This document shows positions 12,759 to 23,694 of a DNA stretch of 64,000 nt, one piece after another (position 1 is the stretch's first letter; each line of letters begins with the position of its first letter). Origin of the DNA: Trichaptum fuscoviolaceum (Eukaryota; Basidiomycota; Agaricomycetes; Hymenochaetales; Trichaptaceae). Under the pieces are notes generated by a model. That model did not search any database, was not told the origin of the DNA, and saw nothing but the letters and a program-made list of their open reading frames with translations. The stretch is from contig CAJSYZ010000005.1 of NCBI GenBank assembly GCA_910574455.1, positions 1,612,001 through 1,676,000 on the forward strand, written 5' to 3'. Made by a program: the position numbers and the translations under genes.

Positions 12759-13658
12759 TCACGTCTGGCTATTCTGGCGACTAAGGAGCTCATTCAGACA
12801 TCTGGTGACGATCCCGGCTGCTTCCTCGACGTTCTGCCTGTCTATTTCGGAGACTCTTTTCAGCAGACGACTGAACCTATCAGGATGCCACCTCCGCAAA
12901 GCTGCTTTGATGCGTTCCTTTGGTGTCTGTGCCGAGGAATGCGTAGGATTTAGGAGGAAAGCGGAAATGGTATCGACCGTTATTGACTCTGGGGACGCAG
13001 GCGTCTTGAGCATCGGCCAAGGAATAGTTCGGAAGGACAAAGGCTCGCTACTCGAAGTGATACTGGCCCAACGGCTTTCGTATCTGTCCCATGCAGATGA
13101 AACGTCTGTCTCTTCCCTCACTCTTCTGTCGTATGCCTTCCAATTGTTATACGCTCTGCGCCGCTCTTCAGCAATTCGTTGTCTCTCCATCTCTCGAACC
13201 ATTCGGATGCGATCCCGCGTACGACGAATCTCCTCTTGAATGGCCTTGTTGCGCTCCGCTTCGCGTAGCGCCTTCACCCGACGTGCTTCTTCCTGCAGTA
13301 CCCAAGCGCGCGCCTGGATGTCGATGAAGCTCGCCTTCTCTTTCCGAGGTGACTTTCCGCCTGCGTACGAACTACTGTCAGACGCCCATCCGGACTCCAC
13401 GATACGTGTCTGCACTGAGAAGCCGTGCTCGCGCACGTACTGCCGCTGTGCCTCTGATTGTCTCTCGACCCAGATGTAGGAGTTTACCGTCTGCTTCCAC
13501 GGCCCTCCATCATCCGCGAACGGCGAAGGCGACCTTGACCGCCGTGGAAGGTCGGGATACTCATATGTTGGCGGTGAGTATTTCGTTGACTTTGGCATAT
13601 ACGCATGGCTCGTAGTCCTGTGCACAGATGGTGATGGACGGAAGCTTGAGGTCGGCAT
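12759..13658 (-). CDS. NFKBIL1-like / J-related coiled-coil protein
   Basis: An intronless frame of 299 residues. The N-terminal ~70 residues are Ser/Pro/Arg-rich. The middle is a long charged helix (roughly residues 115-185; EEARRVKALREAERNK and similar) that should form a coiled coil. The C-terminus has the conserved block SEPLSFRTIPWPML and then ERIKAALRRWHPDRFSRLL, a J-domain-like helix with HPD, followed by the helix EEAAGIVTRCLNELL. This order matches fungal proteins annotated as NF-kappa-B inhibitor-like 1 homologues, thought to act in nuclear RNA processing in animals. No ankyrin repeats are visible, as is usual in fungi. Family call moderate; role inferred. Confidence 0.78.
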   Translation of the reverse strand: MPTSSFRPSPSVHRTTSHAYMPKSTKYSPPTYEYPDLPRRSRSPSPFADDGGPWKQTVNSYIWVERQSEAQRQYVREHGFSVQTRIVESGWASDSSSYAGGKSPRKEKASFIDIQARAWVLQEEARRVKALREAERNKAIQEEIRRTRDRIRMVREMERQRIAEERRRAYNNWKAYDRRVREETDVSSAWDRYESRWASITSSSEPLSFRTIPWPMLKTPASPESITVDTISAFLLNPTHSSAQTPKERIKAALRRWHPDRFSRLLKRVSEIDRQNVEEAAGIVTRCLNELLSRQNSQT

Positions 13659-15110
13659 GGATCAAATAATATGTTGTCAATGACTATAACGAGGGTCGGT
13701 GAAATGGGGAGATCTCGTCCAGCGTAGATGCCGATTCTTGGGAGAGCAGATAGGATAGATAGTTGAATAGTAAGAGTCGTGAGCGTGTGCTGTCCGTCAA
13801 GCAGCACTTCTTTATGCACCTTGTACTGGTGCGTTTTGGCAACTGGCAGCAAGTAGCAGAGGGGAGGCAACGGGATGTCCTTCGCGCGAAAACCAGTTGT
13901 GCAGCACGTCCAGCGTATTTCTACTGGCACGCCCCAGGGTCGGATCACCCGGAGTCTGCGCTTGAAAGGAGGATGGTAGCCTCGTTCATGGGCTTCTACT
14001 CCGGTAATGGGAGGGAGCATGGCGTTTTACACCTTTCTCGCATTCTCATTCGCTTTCACCAGCATATTCGCGATTTGTCCCTGATTTTCGTGTCGTGTCG
14101 CTGCACCGTACGTCACTAGTACGCAAAATCATCCCCCGTTCTGGCCTCTCGGGCACTTCAGGGGACACGAGGTTATTTCCCGAAAATCGAAAAGAAAATA
14201 AGCGTGTTGCCTCGAGTCACAGATCAGACTCGTGTTTCGTCCTGCACTTTCTCATACGTGTGTGCTGAGATGCAGAGGGCGACTCCTGGAGATGCTCATG
14301 CCTTTCTTGCAATGTGAAAGAGGCACCCTGATCTGCACTATCGTAGAATGAATCCGGAGGACAGAGAAGTCTAATGTCTTCGAAATGGTGCTCCGCATAT
14401 TGCTATACATGTAGATATATAGGACCCGGCCAATTCAGTCTGCAGTGGGGAGTCAGGGAAGCTTTGAAAAGGAAAAGTCGATACTCTGCATCACATCCGA
14501 GACTTGGACGCATTGAAAAGTCATGTATTGAGGTCACAATTGATTACTGGATGTTTCATTTACAAAGGCGCGCAGCTAGTAGTAAGCAGATGGATACATG
14601 TACTACTTAACATCAACTTAAAGAACAGGCTTAAGAGCACCTTAAAGATACTATGGTACGAGACAGGAGTGTGGATCGAGAAGGTTTTGGCCAAGTACTG
14701 ACGTGTCTGCAACACGTGTATTTGATTCTCTGATCCCGGAGGCTTCTGCGCAATGCTGTCTTGCTTAAGATAGCTCACTCACGGGCGTTTTATCGCAGAA
14801 ATGAAACACTTCGTCGTCATTCGACACTAGAGCGGTCGCAGATTCACCAGAATCTGGTTCCGGCACGCTGATACATCGAGAAAAAAGCCTGTTACGGCAG
14901 GCGTAAACCATACCTTACCATGGTTCATGGTCACTCGCAGAGTTTAATGGACGCCCGTTGTAGGTCTCAGAAGCACGTTTATCGAGCTTATATCAGGTTG
15001 ACGAGGCGCGAGCTTGCGGGCGTACTATATGCATTGTGATAGTAACCCCTATCCATAACCTCGAGCCCTGCCACTAGCGATATAAACTGCCAGACCTAAT
15101 AGGTAAAATA
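13659..15110. other. Intergenic, no gene recognised
   Basis: About 1.45 kb with several short open frames on both strands (up to 118 codons at 13763-14119), none with protein family features or plausible exon partners. It separates two divergently transcribed genes and probably holds both promoters. Confidence 0.5.
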
Positions 15111-16162
15111 ATGGAGTAAGTAGAAGTTCATTTGCATCACAGTGGCGTTCGCTTACTAGCTTATCATAGACTAGATGCACTGGAACAGCTTCGTCTCGCA
15201 GCATCATCCCCGTCGCCACTTGCAGAGCTGGTCTCTGACCCAATTCTATGGCGCTCTCTGACGAAAAAGATAAGCGGTCCAACTTCTCGCTCACATGGGC
15301 GACGTTCAGACGGAAAGCGTAGGAGCAAAGACAGCGACTCGTCAAGCACAGTCTTCAGTGTTGTCCTCGCAGAGGAAGAACGACAGGTCCAGTACCTGAA
15401 AGCAATGCTCCACTCTGCAAGCGATAAACTTCAAGGCGAAATCCGCAGGGCGAATGAGGCAGAGGAGAGGGTCGCACATATGCATAAACGCGAGCAGGAA
15501 ATCCTCGTAAAAGCCATACAATCTGAACAGGCAAGGCAGCGGGCTGCGCAAGAGGTTTCTCGTCAGCAGGAGGAAATCAAGAGATACCAGATGCAGGTCG
15601 AGCTGATGCAAGCTCAGTTACATAAAGCAGATGAAGACGCTAAGTCCCTCGAACAGCAAAGAGACGAGGCGGAGAAATCGGCCTCCAGGGCTCGCGAGAC
15701 TGCTAGACAGTATAAGCAAACACTCGGAGAGTGGAAAGCCCGCGAGGAAGGAAGAGAGGAAGGCCGCCGTGCTGGCATGGTACGAGGCTACAGCGATGGC
15801 CACCTAGACGGCGTGCGGGATGGGCGTCACCGAGGATTTGAGCAAGGACGGCATGCTGGCGTACGGGAAGGAAGAGTTGTTGGAGAACAAGATGGGAGGG
15901 CCTTCGAACGACAAAGAGCATTGCAAGAATTCGATCGGTTTGCAAAGGCGAGCGGTCTCGACCTCAGTGACAGATATGTGAATGTAAGCTGACGCCTTCC
16001 TTGACTGTATTCCAGGACATGGGCTGATTGTCTATGCACCAGCCATATCAAAGACGACGCGAGGCAGAGGACGACTGGTCGCCGGTCGTGAGCCCTGAAT
16101 TTCAAGAACCTATCCCGGTAGAATTGAGCTCACCATCATCGGAGTCGCGAGCGCTTCCTTGA
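15111..16162 (+). CDS. Coiled-coil protein with Gly/Arg-rich repeat tail
   Basis: The long second exon (15170 onward) has no upstream in-frame ATG. A 5-bp first exon ATGGA at 15111-15115, followed by a consensus GTAAGT donor and an acceptor at 15169, gives MELDALEQLRLAASSPSP in frame and is the preferred start. A last exon after an intron beginning GTAAGC adds PYQRRREAEDDWSPVV and ends SESRALP. The middle of the protein is a charged coiled coil (residues ~70-205). It is followed by about 45 residues of short glycine-spaced repeats (GREEGRRAG, GYSDGHLDG, GRHRGFEQG, GRHAGVREG). Such repeats occur in several fungal proteins of unknown role. No enzyme domain seen. Possibly cytoskeletal or scaffold-like, but that is a guess. 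Confidence 0.72.
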
Positions 16163-16811
16163 CCATTTAAGGGCCGTTGTTTTCCAGTGCAATAGTTGGC
16201 GTATGTATCTGATGTAGTATGTATCAGAACGTTGTGGTTCGGGTATGATACCAATGGTTGGGGCCTATGTTGAAGCGTCGGCAGTCTTGCGCGTAGATTG
16301 CTGCGCCTCGAGGCTCATAAAGCAATTCTGCCACTAAAGACAACATGTTCGTTCCTTTTCGCCGAACTATTGCATGTATGTTGATGGTAGTTCAAGACTA
16401 AAGTACGCTTGAGCAAGACGAGTGGGTGTTGCTGTAGCGCCTTGATTGACATTCATGCGTTGATATCGAGTATGCGTACAACACTCACTATGTGTAGCGG
16501 GAAAAATCGGACATCAACTTGTGTCAAGACTAGCCTAGCCAGTCGCAAGCATATCTGAACGTCGTCGTCGTTGTCGTCGTTGTCGGTGAGGAGAAAGATG
16601 CAATGGGGCGAGTAAAAGGAGCTCACGTGCATGGCTGATACATAGCCGCATATGTATAGATCTAATTGTGTTAGATGATCAGGATGGCAGGTATAAGATC
16701 GCATCACTCTTGTCTATCTCCAAGATTTTCAACTTCTCTCTTTGTTTCCAGCACTATATAAGTCCTGCTGTTAGCCCTATTGTCTTCACGTTGCCCTCTG
16801 TCCTTCCCACT
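16163..16811. other. Intergenic with likely promoter
   Basis: About 0.65 kb between two plus-strand genes. The last ~100 bases before the next ATG are pyrimidine-rich and contain a TATATAAG motif near 16755, a candidate TATA box about 55 bp upstream of the ATG. A GTCGTCGTTGTCG-type trinucleotide stretch lies near 16560-16583. Confidence 0.45.
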
Positions 16812-18024
16812 ATGGCCGACTCACAACCTCTGCCCTCGCCCGGTGTCGGTGCACGCCGCAAAGGCCCAAAGAGCATCCCAAAGCTCGACTTTTCTGCATT
16901 TAGCCCCATGAGCGCATCTTCAGACAAGTTTCCTCTTCCCCCAAGCCCTAGCGCTCTTCATCCGCAGCAAGTCACCGACGCACATGTCGTTGTAGACGCC
17001 CCGAGCCTGGACAAGTGGACGACAGAGACAGACAGCTCCTTTGGCAAGAAGGTAGACGGGGTTGTCATCTCTTTGAAGGGCGAGCCTGCCGATGTGCAAA
17101 AGATCGTTGACGGGTGAGCTTCAGTTCCAAAACAACGCCGTGCAGTGCAAGTGTTCTTATGAGGGACGCACTTAGATTCCGTTCAAATGCGAACAGCGTG
17201 CCAGTCCTGGCCATATCAGTGCCGTTTGTACTCGAAGATGGCCCTCCCGCAGCTGCTCCGGGCTTTTCGCCTCAATCGTCTCCACCCATACACATGAGCA
17301 CCACGATCGCCAGCAATTCCGAAAGTCATGCTGCTGGCATAGCGTGGGCTGTCAAAGAGGGCTTTGTCGTTGACATTCACGCTAATGTGAATGAGCTAGA
17401 CGAGCCATGGGATGATCTTGAGGGTGTTGTCGGAAAAGCAATGGATCCGAATCTTAAGAACGAGCTCAACGGGAGAGTTGTTATTTGTAACTATATTTTA
17501 GCACCTTATGCTGCATGCAGTTCTGACGCTTTCATAACAGCGAACGTCCTCCCTCCAGCGCATACACTCTCCCTTCCGATCGTTAAACTGCTAACCCACC
17601 CAACCTATCTCGCCTACCAAAAGCATATTGCAGTTTTGTCGCTCTTCCCTAACGTCTACATCAAATTCCTACCTCCAGCTTGGGACGAACCCACACCGCA
17701 AGCCACACCGAAAGAATTTAGCAAAGAAGCCAAAGAGTGGAAACGTCGGATCAAGATGTACCGTAAGTTCGGCCTTTTTCTCAACGGCAGTGATCGTGCC
17801 TTCCTGACCCGCATTTGTGTATGTGGTTAGTTGGACCCGCTGTGGAAGCGTTCGGATATCAACGAATCATCTTTGGTTCGTCACCGGCATTGACAGCGAA
17901 CACCACTTCGAATGCCTCAGACTGGTACGAGCTTGCTCGTGAATCCATCGCGGAGCTCGGCCTTGAGCAGGAAGACATCGATGCTGTATTTTGGAAAAAT
18001 GCCAAAACTGTGTACGGTTCATAG
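16812..18024 (+). CDS. Amidohydrolase-related TIM-barrel protein
   Basis: Start ATG follows a pyrimidine-rich leader and gives MADSQPLPSPGVGARRK. Four exons are inferred; joins IVDG-FRSNANSVPV, GRVVI-SNVLPPAHT and RIKMY-LGPAVEAFGY keep frame. The C-terminus AFGYQRIIFGSSPA, then DAVFWKNAKTVYG, is the typical last strand and helix of amidohydrolase-2 family barrels, where the strand carries a metal-binding or substrate Asp/Ser and the NA-x-x-x-YG helix closes the barrel. The N-terminus has only a TDAHVVVDA-like segment, and no clear HxH pair is visible, so metal dependence and activity are uncertain. VVDIHANVNEL is a candidate His-containing strand. Probably cytosolic. The substrate cannot be told. 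Confidence 0.7.
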
Positions 18025-18289
18025 TGATTGTAGAACAGCTTTTTGCTCTCGTTGTCTCTTATTTATTGTTCTCCTTGTTATCTTTGTAACAATCAAAATG
18101 CCGTCGATTGTAATAAACATTGAAATCCTGTGTCATTAATACAGTCAACAGTTTGCGTGAAAATAGAATCATTACAGTTCGATAACTAACAGTGAGCCCA
18201 TCAGAAACAAATTGACGAAGATAAGGAAAGAATGGAATAAGTAATATACATTGCCCGTTCATAATCTCTCCTAAAGTCTACCTCCCACC

Positions 18290-21200
18290 TTATAAGCCAT
18301 TACGTTGCAGGAACGCCTGAACACTATCGCCGAATATTTGTGGAGTACTACCCGCTTGTCCAGGCTGTTGTTGCATTGTCGCATTTCCGGCACCCAATGT
18401 GCTGAGCTGCATCCCTGCACCCGTATTCATGTTGCTCATATTCATGAGATTCATGTTCGGCGCATTCATATTCAGACCACCTCGCTGCATCTGTGCACTT
18501 TGGCTCATGTTGATACCGCCGTACCCAAGGTTCGGCATCTGCGTACCTCCCATGTTACCGTTTAAGTTTAAATTGAAGCCCTGCCCTGTATTCGTGACAG
18601 GCTGATTTGCTTGACCCCAAGCGCCACCCGGGAAGTTTGCACCCATAGGATTGTTTCCTCTCGCAGCCAGAGGTGGACTTCCACTTTGCGCTTGCTGCTG
18701 TAAATGCTGCTGTTGTTGCTGACGTTGCAGCAACATTGCCTGTTGTTTAGTCCTTTCCACAAAAAGAGTTTGCATTTTCAGAAGTGCCGCCCGCTGTTGA
18801 TCTGGCGGCAACGACACCAAGTGCCGCGCTTGATCGGCAAACCCAGGGGTGCTCAAAAGTTTTTGCAACAAGGCCGGCGCATTAGCTAGACCTGCTATGT
18901 TATTGGTCATAACCGGTCGATTGGACGGGCCTTGTGTGGGTTGGGGAACGGGCTGAATCTGTGGCTGAATTTGAGGTGCTGTTGCCGGTTTGGGAATATT
19001 CGGAAGCCCCGTCTCAGGAAACACCAAACCGGCCACGGTGTCAGGAGTTCCTGTAGAGAAGATAAGGATGGTAGGTTGTGCCGTAGTACTTCCAGGAAGC
19101 GGCCACGATCCAATAGCGTACTAGTCAGAAGCAATTGTAAGAATAATAAGTCATTCGAATCATATTCAGATTCTTACAATCTGCTTCTCGCTGAGGAGTC
19201 GACAGAACGAGCGGAAGCGGTTTGCATTATCTTCATTGTCTTGAGCAGAATACTTGAAAGAGCATATCGATGGCTTGAACTGATTTATCCAAGCTTTCAA
19301 TTCTTGTGTAGAGACCACTTGTTCGTTGGATGGCCTTAAGTCCAATACTGAAGGCCACAATTCAGGCCGACTATATTTTTGCACAAGGTCAGAAGCGATG
19401 AACAAGTAACTCCAGAAAATTCTCACATGTTACCCTGAGCAGCTGCTACGCCCATTGCATCTACGCGGGCTTCCATCTTCACCGGCTGTGAACCATTATT
19501 TTCCCGACCGATCCAAGTTATTGTTCCTTCCCAGTGCTGGCGTTGTAGAGATTGAGGAGCAGGAACTTGCCCTGGCGCCGACTGCTGTATACCCGTGTAT
19601 CCGGACGCTTGTGTCGGCGTCTTCAACGAAGGCATCTGATTTTGTCCCGCAATGCCCTCTTTGCTCGTAAGTTTTTGCATCTGTGCAGCGAGATTGACGG
19701 GAAGCTGTGAAGGAAAGGCAGCAGGACCTGGACGAGGACCGACGTTTGTTGAAGGATTAGCATTGGATGCAATTGCCGCAGGATTGGACACCGAGGAATT
19801 CTGTTGACCTTGTTGACGCGCTTGAGCCTGTGCAAGGCTCTGGTTATTGTTATTAGGAGGAGCCGCGGGTTGAGGTGGAGTTGTAGCCAAGGTTGCAGCG
19901 GCGGACGAAGAAGCGGGTCCTTCTGTTTTGGGTTGCGTGGAACCTCCTGGGCCAGCATTTGCGGCATTGCTTGCCTTCGCTTGCTCGAGTACTTTCTCTC
20001 TGATTTTCTTAAACATCTCGATTTTTGGCTGAAGTTGTTTTTTCAAGACTTCAGCTTGAGCCGTGTGACCATTTTTGGCCAGATTATTAATCAAGATCGC
20101 CTGCTTTCTGAGCTGATCTTCAATGGCTCGTATAGACTGCGGCCCTAGTTGAATGTTTGGTTGCGATGTGACTGAGGAGGAGGCGGTATTAGAAGTCTGA
20201 GGCTGAGGCTGAGGTTGAGGTTGAGGTTGAGGTTGAGGTTGTGCCTGAAGTTGAAGTTGTGGCTTAGATTGAGTAGGTGCTTGAGACTGAAGTTGAGGTG
20301 AGGATGCGGGTATTGCAACGTTCTGTGGAGGCTTCGTTTCGAGGGGCTGAGGGGGTTTGGTTTGTGGAGTCGGAATTGGAGATGACTGAGATAGTTTAGG
20401 AGAGGAAATACGAGCACGTTTGACCTCAGGATTTTCGGAAGGTTGATCGTCTTTCCTTTTAGCTGTTCGTGTATATTAGCGCTGCTCTTCTTTAATAAAA
20501 TATATTATTAACGTACGGTGGGGTGATGCCCAGGCGGGTTGAGCTGAGAGGAGGACTGTATGGTCTTGTCGAACTTTATACCAGGGCTTGCAAGCTTCGG
20601 GGACAACCTTACAACGATAGCCATTCAGGACAATATTAGTAGAAAGTCTAGACAAATTAGACGCACCAAACTATGCAGCTCTATAAGTGGCTGGATCTGT
20701 TTCAGCATAACGATGCTGAGGTTGATGTTTCTCTAGAATGTATCAGGAACACATTCCGACCAAGCATAGCTTCGTTGTCCAACTAACCTTTCTTAATTCC
20801 TCTGGCAATATCTTCCACGTCAGTCCATCAAGGTCAGTTAGTTGATTATGACATGGGTGAATCGCTCCGTCAGGGAAACCCGCGCAGACATGAATAAGAT
20901 GATAACTGTGCTGATTCTGGGGTTGGCCTTCCGCGCTCGTCTTATCCGCTACGTTTTCCTTATTGTTGGTGACAACGTTTCTGTTGAATAGATCGAACAT
21001 CTAATATTGCATTCGGGGTAAGCCACGCCACTAGAGTAACAAGCTCACTTGGGATATTAACTTGCGTACCTCTAGTGCAGCTGCGTATCCCTCAAGTACA
21101 GCCATACCTACGGAACCGCCAGTACTTGTGCTTCCCAACCCAAGTCTCCCTGGTTCTTCCTTCAGCTCTTTGGAGGCCTGTGATGGCAAGCTGAAGTATC

Positions 21201-21444
21201 GCTTCGCTACTACTGGCGAAGGTACAGTGTTGGAAAGTGCATAGGTTACGAACGCGATTTGTAATTGCGACTGGTTCTCAACCAACCTAGAGAACATAGG
21301 ATAGATATAGTCGCGCAATACAAGCTGCCATTGTCCTGCTAGCGCTGCTGACGAGTCCACCAAGATGGCCACTGGTACTACAACGTGGGTCATGTCTCGC
21401 TCCAGTCTACCCGTGAGGAGGCTTGACTGCCCTTCGTTAGCCAC
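18290..21444 (-). CDS. MED25-like Mediator subunit (vWA + Gln-rich)
   Basis: Multi-exon minus gene. The N-terminus after MANEGQSSLLTGRL has a von Willebrand A-type strand VVVPVAILVDSSAALAGQW and the helix YIYPMFSRLVE, the pattern of the MED25 vWA domain that docks on Mediator. The centre is rich in Ala/Pro/Gln/Asn and includes a helix KNGHTAQAEVLKKQLQPKIE. HWEGTITWIGREN begins a MED25/PTOV-type activator-interaction domain that continues through ELWPSVLDLRPSNEQV, KAWINQFKPS and LLDRGRFLEVLRHNLP. The C-terminal ~250 residues are Gln/Asn/Met-rich (poly-Q near 18700). A run of GGTTGA repeats near 20200-20240 encodes a low-complexity Pro/Gln segment. Role inferred from family: bridging transcription factors to Mediator in the nucleus. 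Some internal exon borders around 20400-21030 are uncertain. Confidence 0.75.
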
Positions 21445-21716
21445 TCGTTAGTCCTTTCGTTCCCTGATTGGTCTTGCCTTTATGAGAGAGCAGAAGGTGT
21501 TGAAAAGTTACTATTCAGTGTAATGGTGGGCAGGAATAACGCGTACATTGATCCCCGACATCAAACTATGATTAGATAGTGTCGCACGTGTAGTTCTACG
21601 CGCACCGCCGCGTCGGAGTCGGAGTCAGATTTGGTCACTGAATCAATAAGGCAGTACAAACATCCCGGAGTTGTTCAGATTTTATCCTTTTATTCTCTCT
21701 ATACACAATATGAGCC

Positions 21717-23025
21717 CTAGGTACTATTTGTAAGTGACTTCTTGAGTTCATTCACTTCGTCCACAGACGGCAAGACAAAATCGTACGACCATATCCAGAC
21801 ACGTCCAGACTGGACTTCGTCATCCTTGAAGCCCATTTCCTTCCACTTTTCCGGATCCTTCTCTTCGACGAGGTCAGTCACAAGGGATTTCTTCGTCGCA
21901 AACACGGGATCTGTGCCTAGGAACGGCGAATGCGAGGGGTACAGCGCCGTTGTGAGGCTGTAGGGAATGTGGATCAGGCGTTTATTATCGGTGAGATTTG
22001 CAACGAGGAAATAGACTTACTCGTCATAACCAGGTGCAGTTATCGTAAAGTGCAAGTGCGAGGATCGATGAGGATGGCGACCGAGGGCGCGCAGAACATC
22101 TCCGATTGGCCCATCGTTTGGCTGCAAACTTCAGTCAACGGTGAGTCTAAGCAGAGAACAAAACACACACAATCGGGTAGGCGGTGGGGAGGATACCGCG
22201 GTAGCAAAAATCACCGCTCGGTTCAACCACGATACGGCCACGGTCATTAGCTTCTGTACGATCAGGATACTGCACATCGTAAATACCGTCACCGTCTGCT
22301 TGCCACTTCGACGACACTTTCAGTGCAAAGAAATCGACTTCGTTTACTGATTGTGCACTCACAACCTCTGCTTTAGCTCCGGGGATGCCCTGCCCCTTCG
22401 TATTCTTCACAGTTGCAGTGAAGAACATCGGCTCGCCATGGGTACCACTCTTCGCAAGCGTAGATCCCGAAGGCAACTCAGGAGCGTCATTCGTAAAGAA
22501 AGGACCAGGTTCGCAGCTTTCTGTGCACCCCTTTACTAACGGTAAATATCTTCACAGCTAGATGCATACACAAGGACCGACCGGAGGCTTTGGATGATTG
22601 ATCTCATCCACAAGCGCGCTGAACCCCATACAGTCACTCAAAAGCACAAACTCGTTCTTGAATTCCGTGCTCTCCTTTCCCGCTCGAGTCAGGTATTCCA
22701 CGGCCTTAGTCCACTCTTTGTGCGTGAGCTTTGTCTCGCGAGCGAATGCGTGTAGATGGTTTATGAGGGAAGTAAAGATCTTGAGAGTGCGAGGATCAGG
22801 ACAGAGTTTTGAATGCAGTTCATTGACGCTGGATGGCAGTACAGGCGTTCATTGACTGTCGAATCTGAGACACACGTATAGCGCTTACTGGTCCGTGATC
22901 GTGTAGTCAGTTCCCTCGCGGAAGTCCTTATCGAGCGGTAAGTCTTGAGGAATCTCATGTTCCAGTTGTGCCCGGATGGCCTTGCCCACAAGAAGCGGGT
23001 CTTTCATTTGGTCGATAGATGCCAT
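21717..23025 (-). CDS. Intradiol ring-cleavage (catechol/hydroxyquinol-type) dioxygenase
   Basis: Starts [14 protein letters not shown] with the N-terminal helical dimerisation domain ([20 protein letters not shown], then INHPKPP). The catalytic beta-sandwich follows: [83 protein letters not shown]. The Fe(III) ligands Tyr (in TAYPI) and two His (SSHLHF) are clear. The position that carries the other Tyr ligand in bacterial catechol dioxygenases (GPLY) reads GPFF here, so the second Tyr may be lost or come from elsewhere. Family members split catechol or hydroxyquinol to muconate or maleylacetate in aromatic degradation, a common path after lignin breakdown. Cytosolic. No clustered pathway partners nearby. 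Confidence 0.85.
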
Positions 23026-23694
23026 GACTACTACCGATGAGGGGATGGATATTGGCTAGCCGGGTTGAAGTCTTCATTCAATCTTGCATCTAAAGAACGC
23101 ACTATATATGCACCTCCTGAGGCCGCGAACTAATGCATGTAGTCAACGAAAGACCTACTTTTTGGAGAAACCATTTAGCGCACAAATGTATAAGTAGAGT
23201 CTGGACATCATTCTGTGACGATCATGGGACGGCGGGTCGCCGGAAAGGAAGAACATCACGATATCGATTGTGTTCGCACACATGCCACACAGTAATACCC
23301 GTGCCAGTGGAACTACTTATCATAGAAAGTTGACACTGCAATGTAGGAATAGAAACAATTGAAGTTATTCTGTACACTTCACATCGGTTTCTTACATGAA
23401 TTATGCGTCCTATTCAACTTCTCAGTGATAATCAAGATATGTCGATCGTAGCACAGTAATAGTAGAGCTGAACTGATGTGAAAGTCTCTGATGGCTTTCC
23501 AGTACCTAGTAGTACTTAGTAGTACTAGTACTAGTATTTGTCAGCATAGTAGGCCAAGCTTTGTCAGGCGAAATCTGACTGACATTTGACGGAACCGAGA
23601 CTTTCTCTTGAAGCTGCCCTATAACAGTCCGGTGCTCCTTGCACACTCCCATACTTTACGCTCCTCTCAGATCAAGTCTTTTACAGTCATAATC
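23026..23694. other. Intergenic between divergent genes
   Basis: About 0.67 kb separating the dioxygenase and REI1 start codons on opposite strands; both promoters lie here. It contains a small simple run of AGTACT/AGTACTAGT near 23505-23540. No gene seen. Confidence 0.5.

Noticed and set aside
12494..12784. Plus-strand 96-codon open frame between two convergent genes
   Set aside because: No protein features, and its 3' end is antisense to a well-supported coding exon.
13484..14020. Minus-strand 178-codon open frame
   Set aside because: It overlaps the start of the NFKBIL1-like gene in another frame and shows no family features; the rest lies in the presumed promoter.
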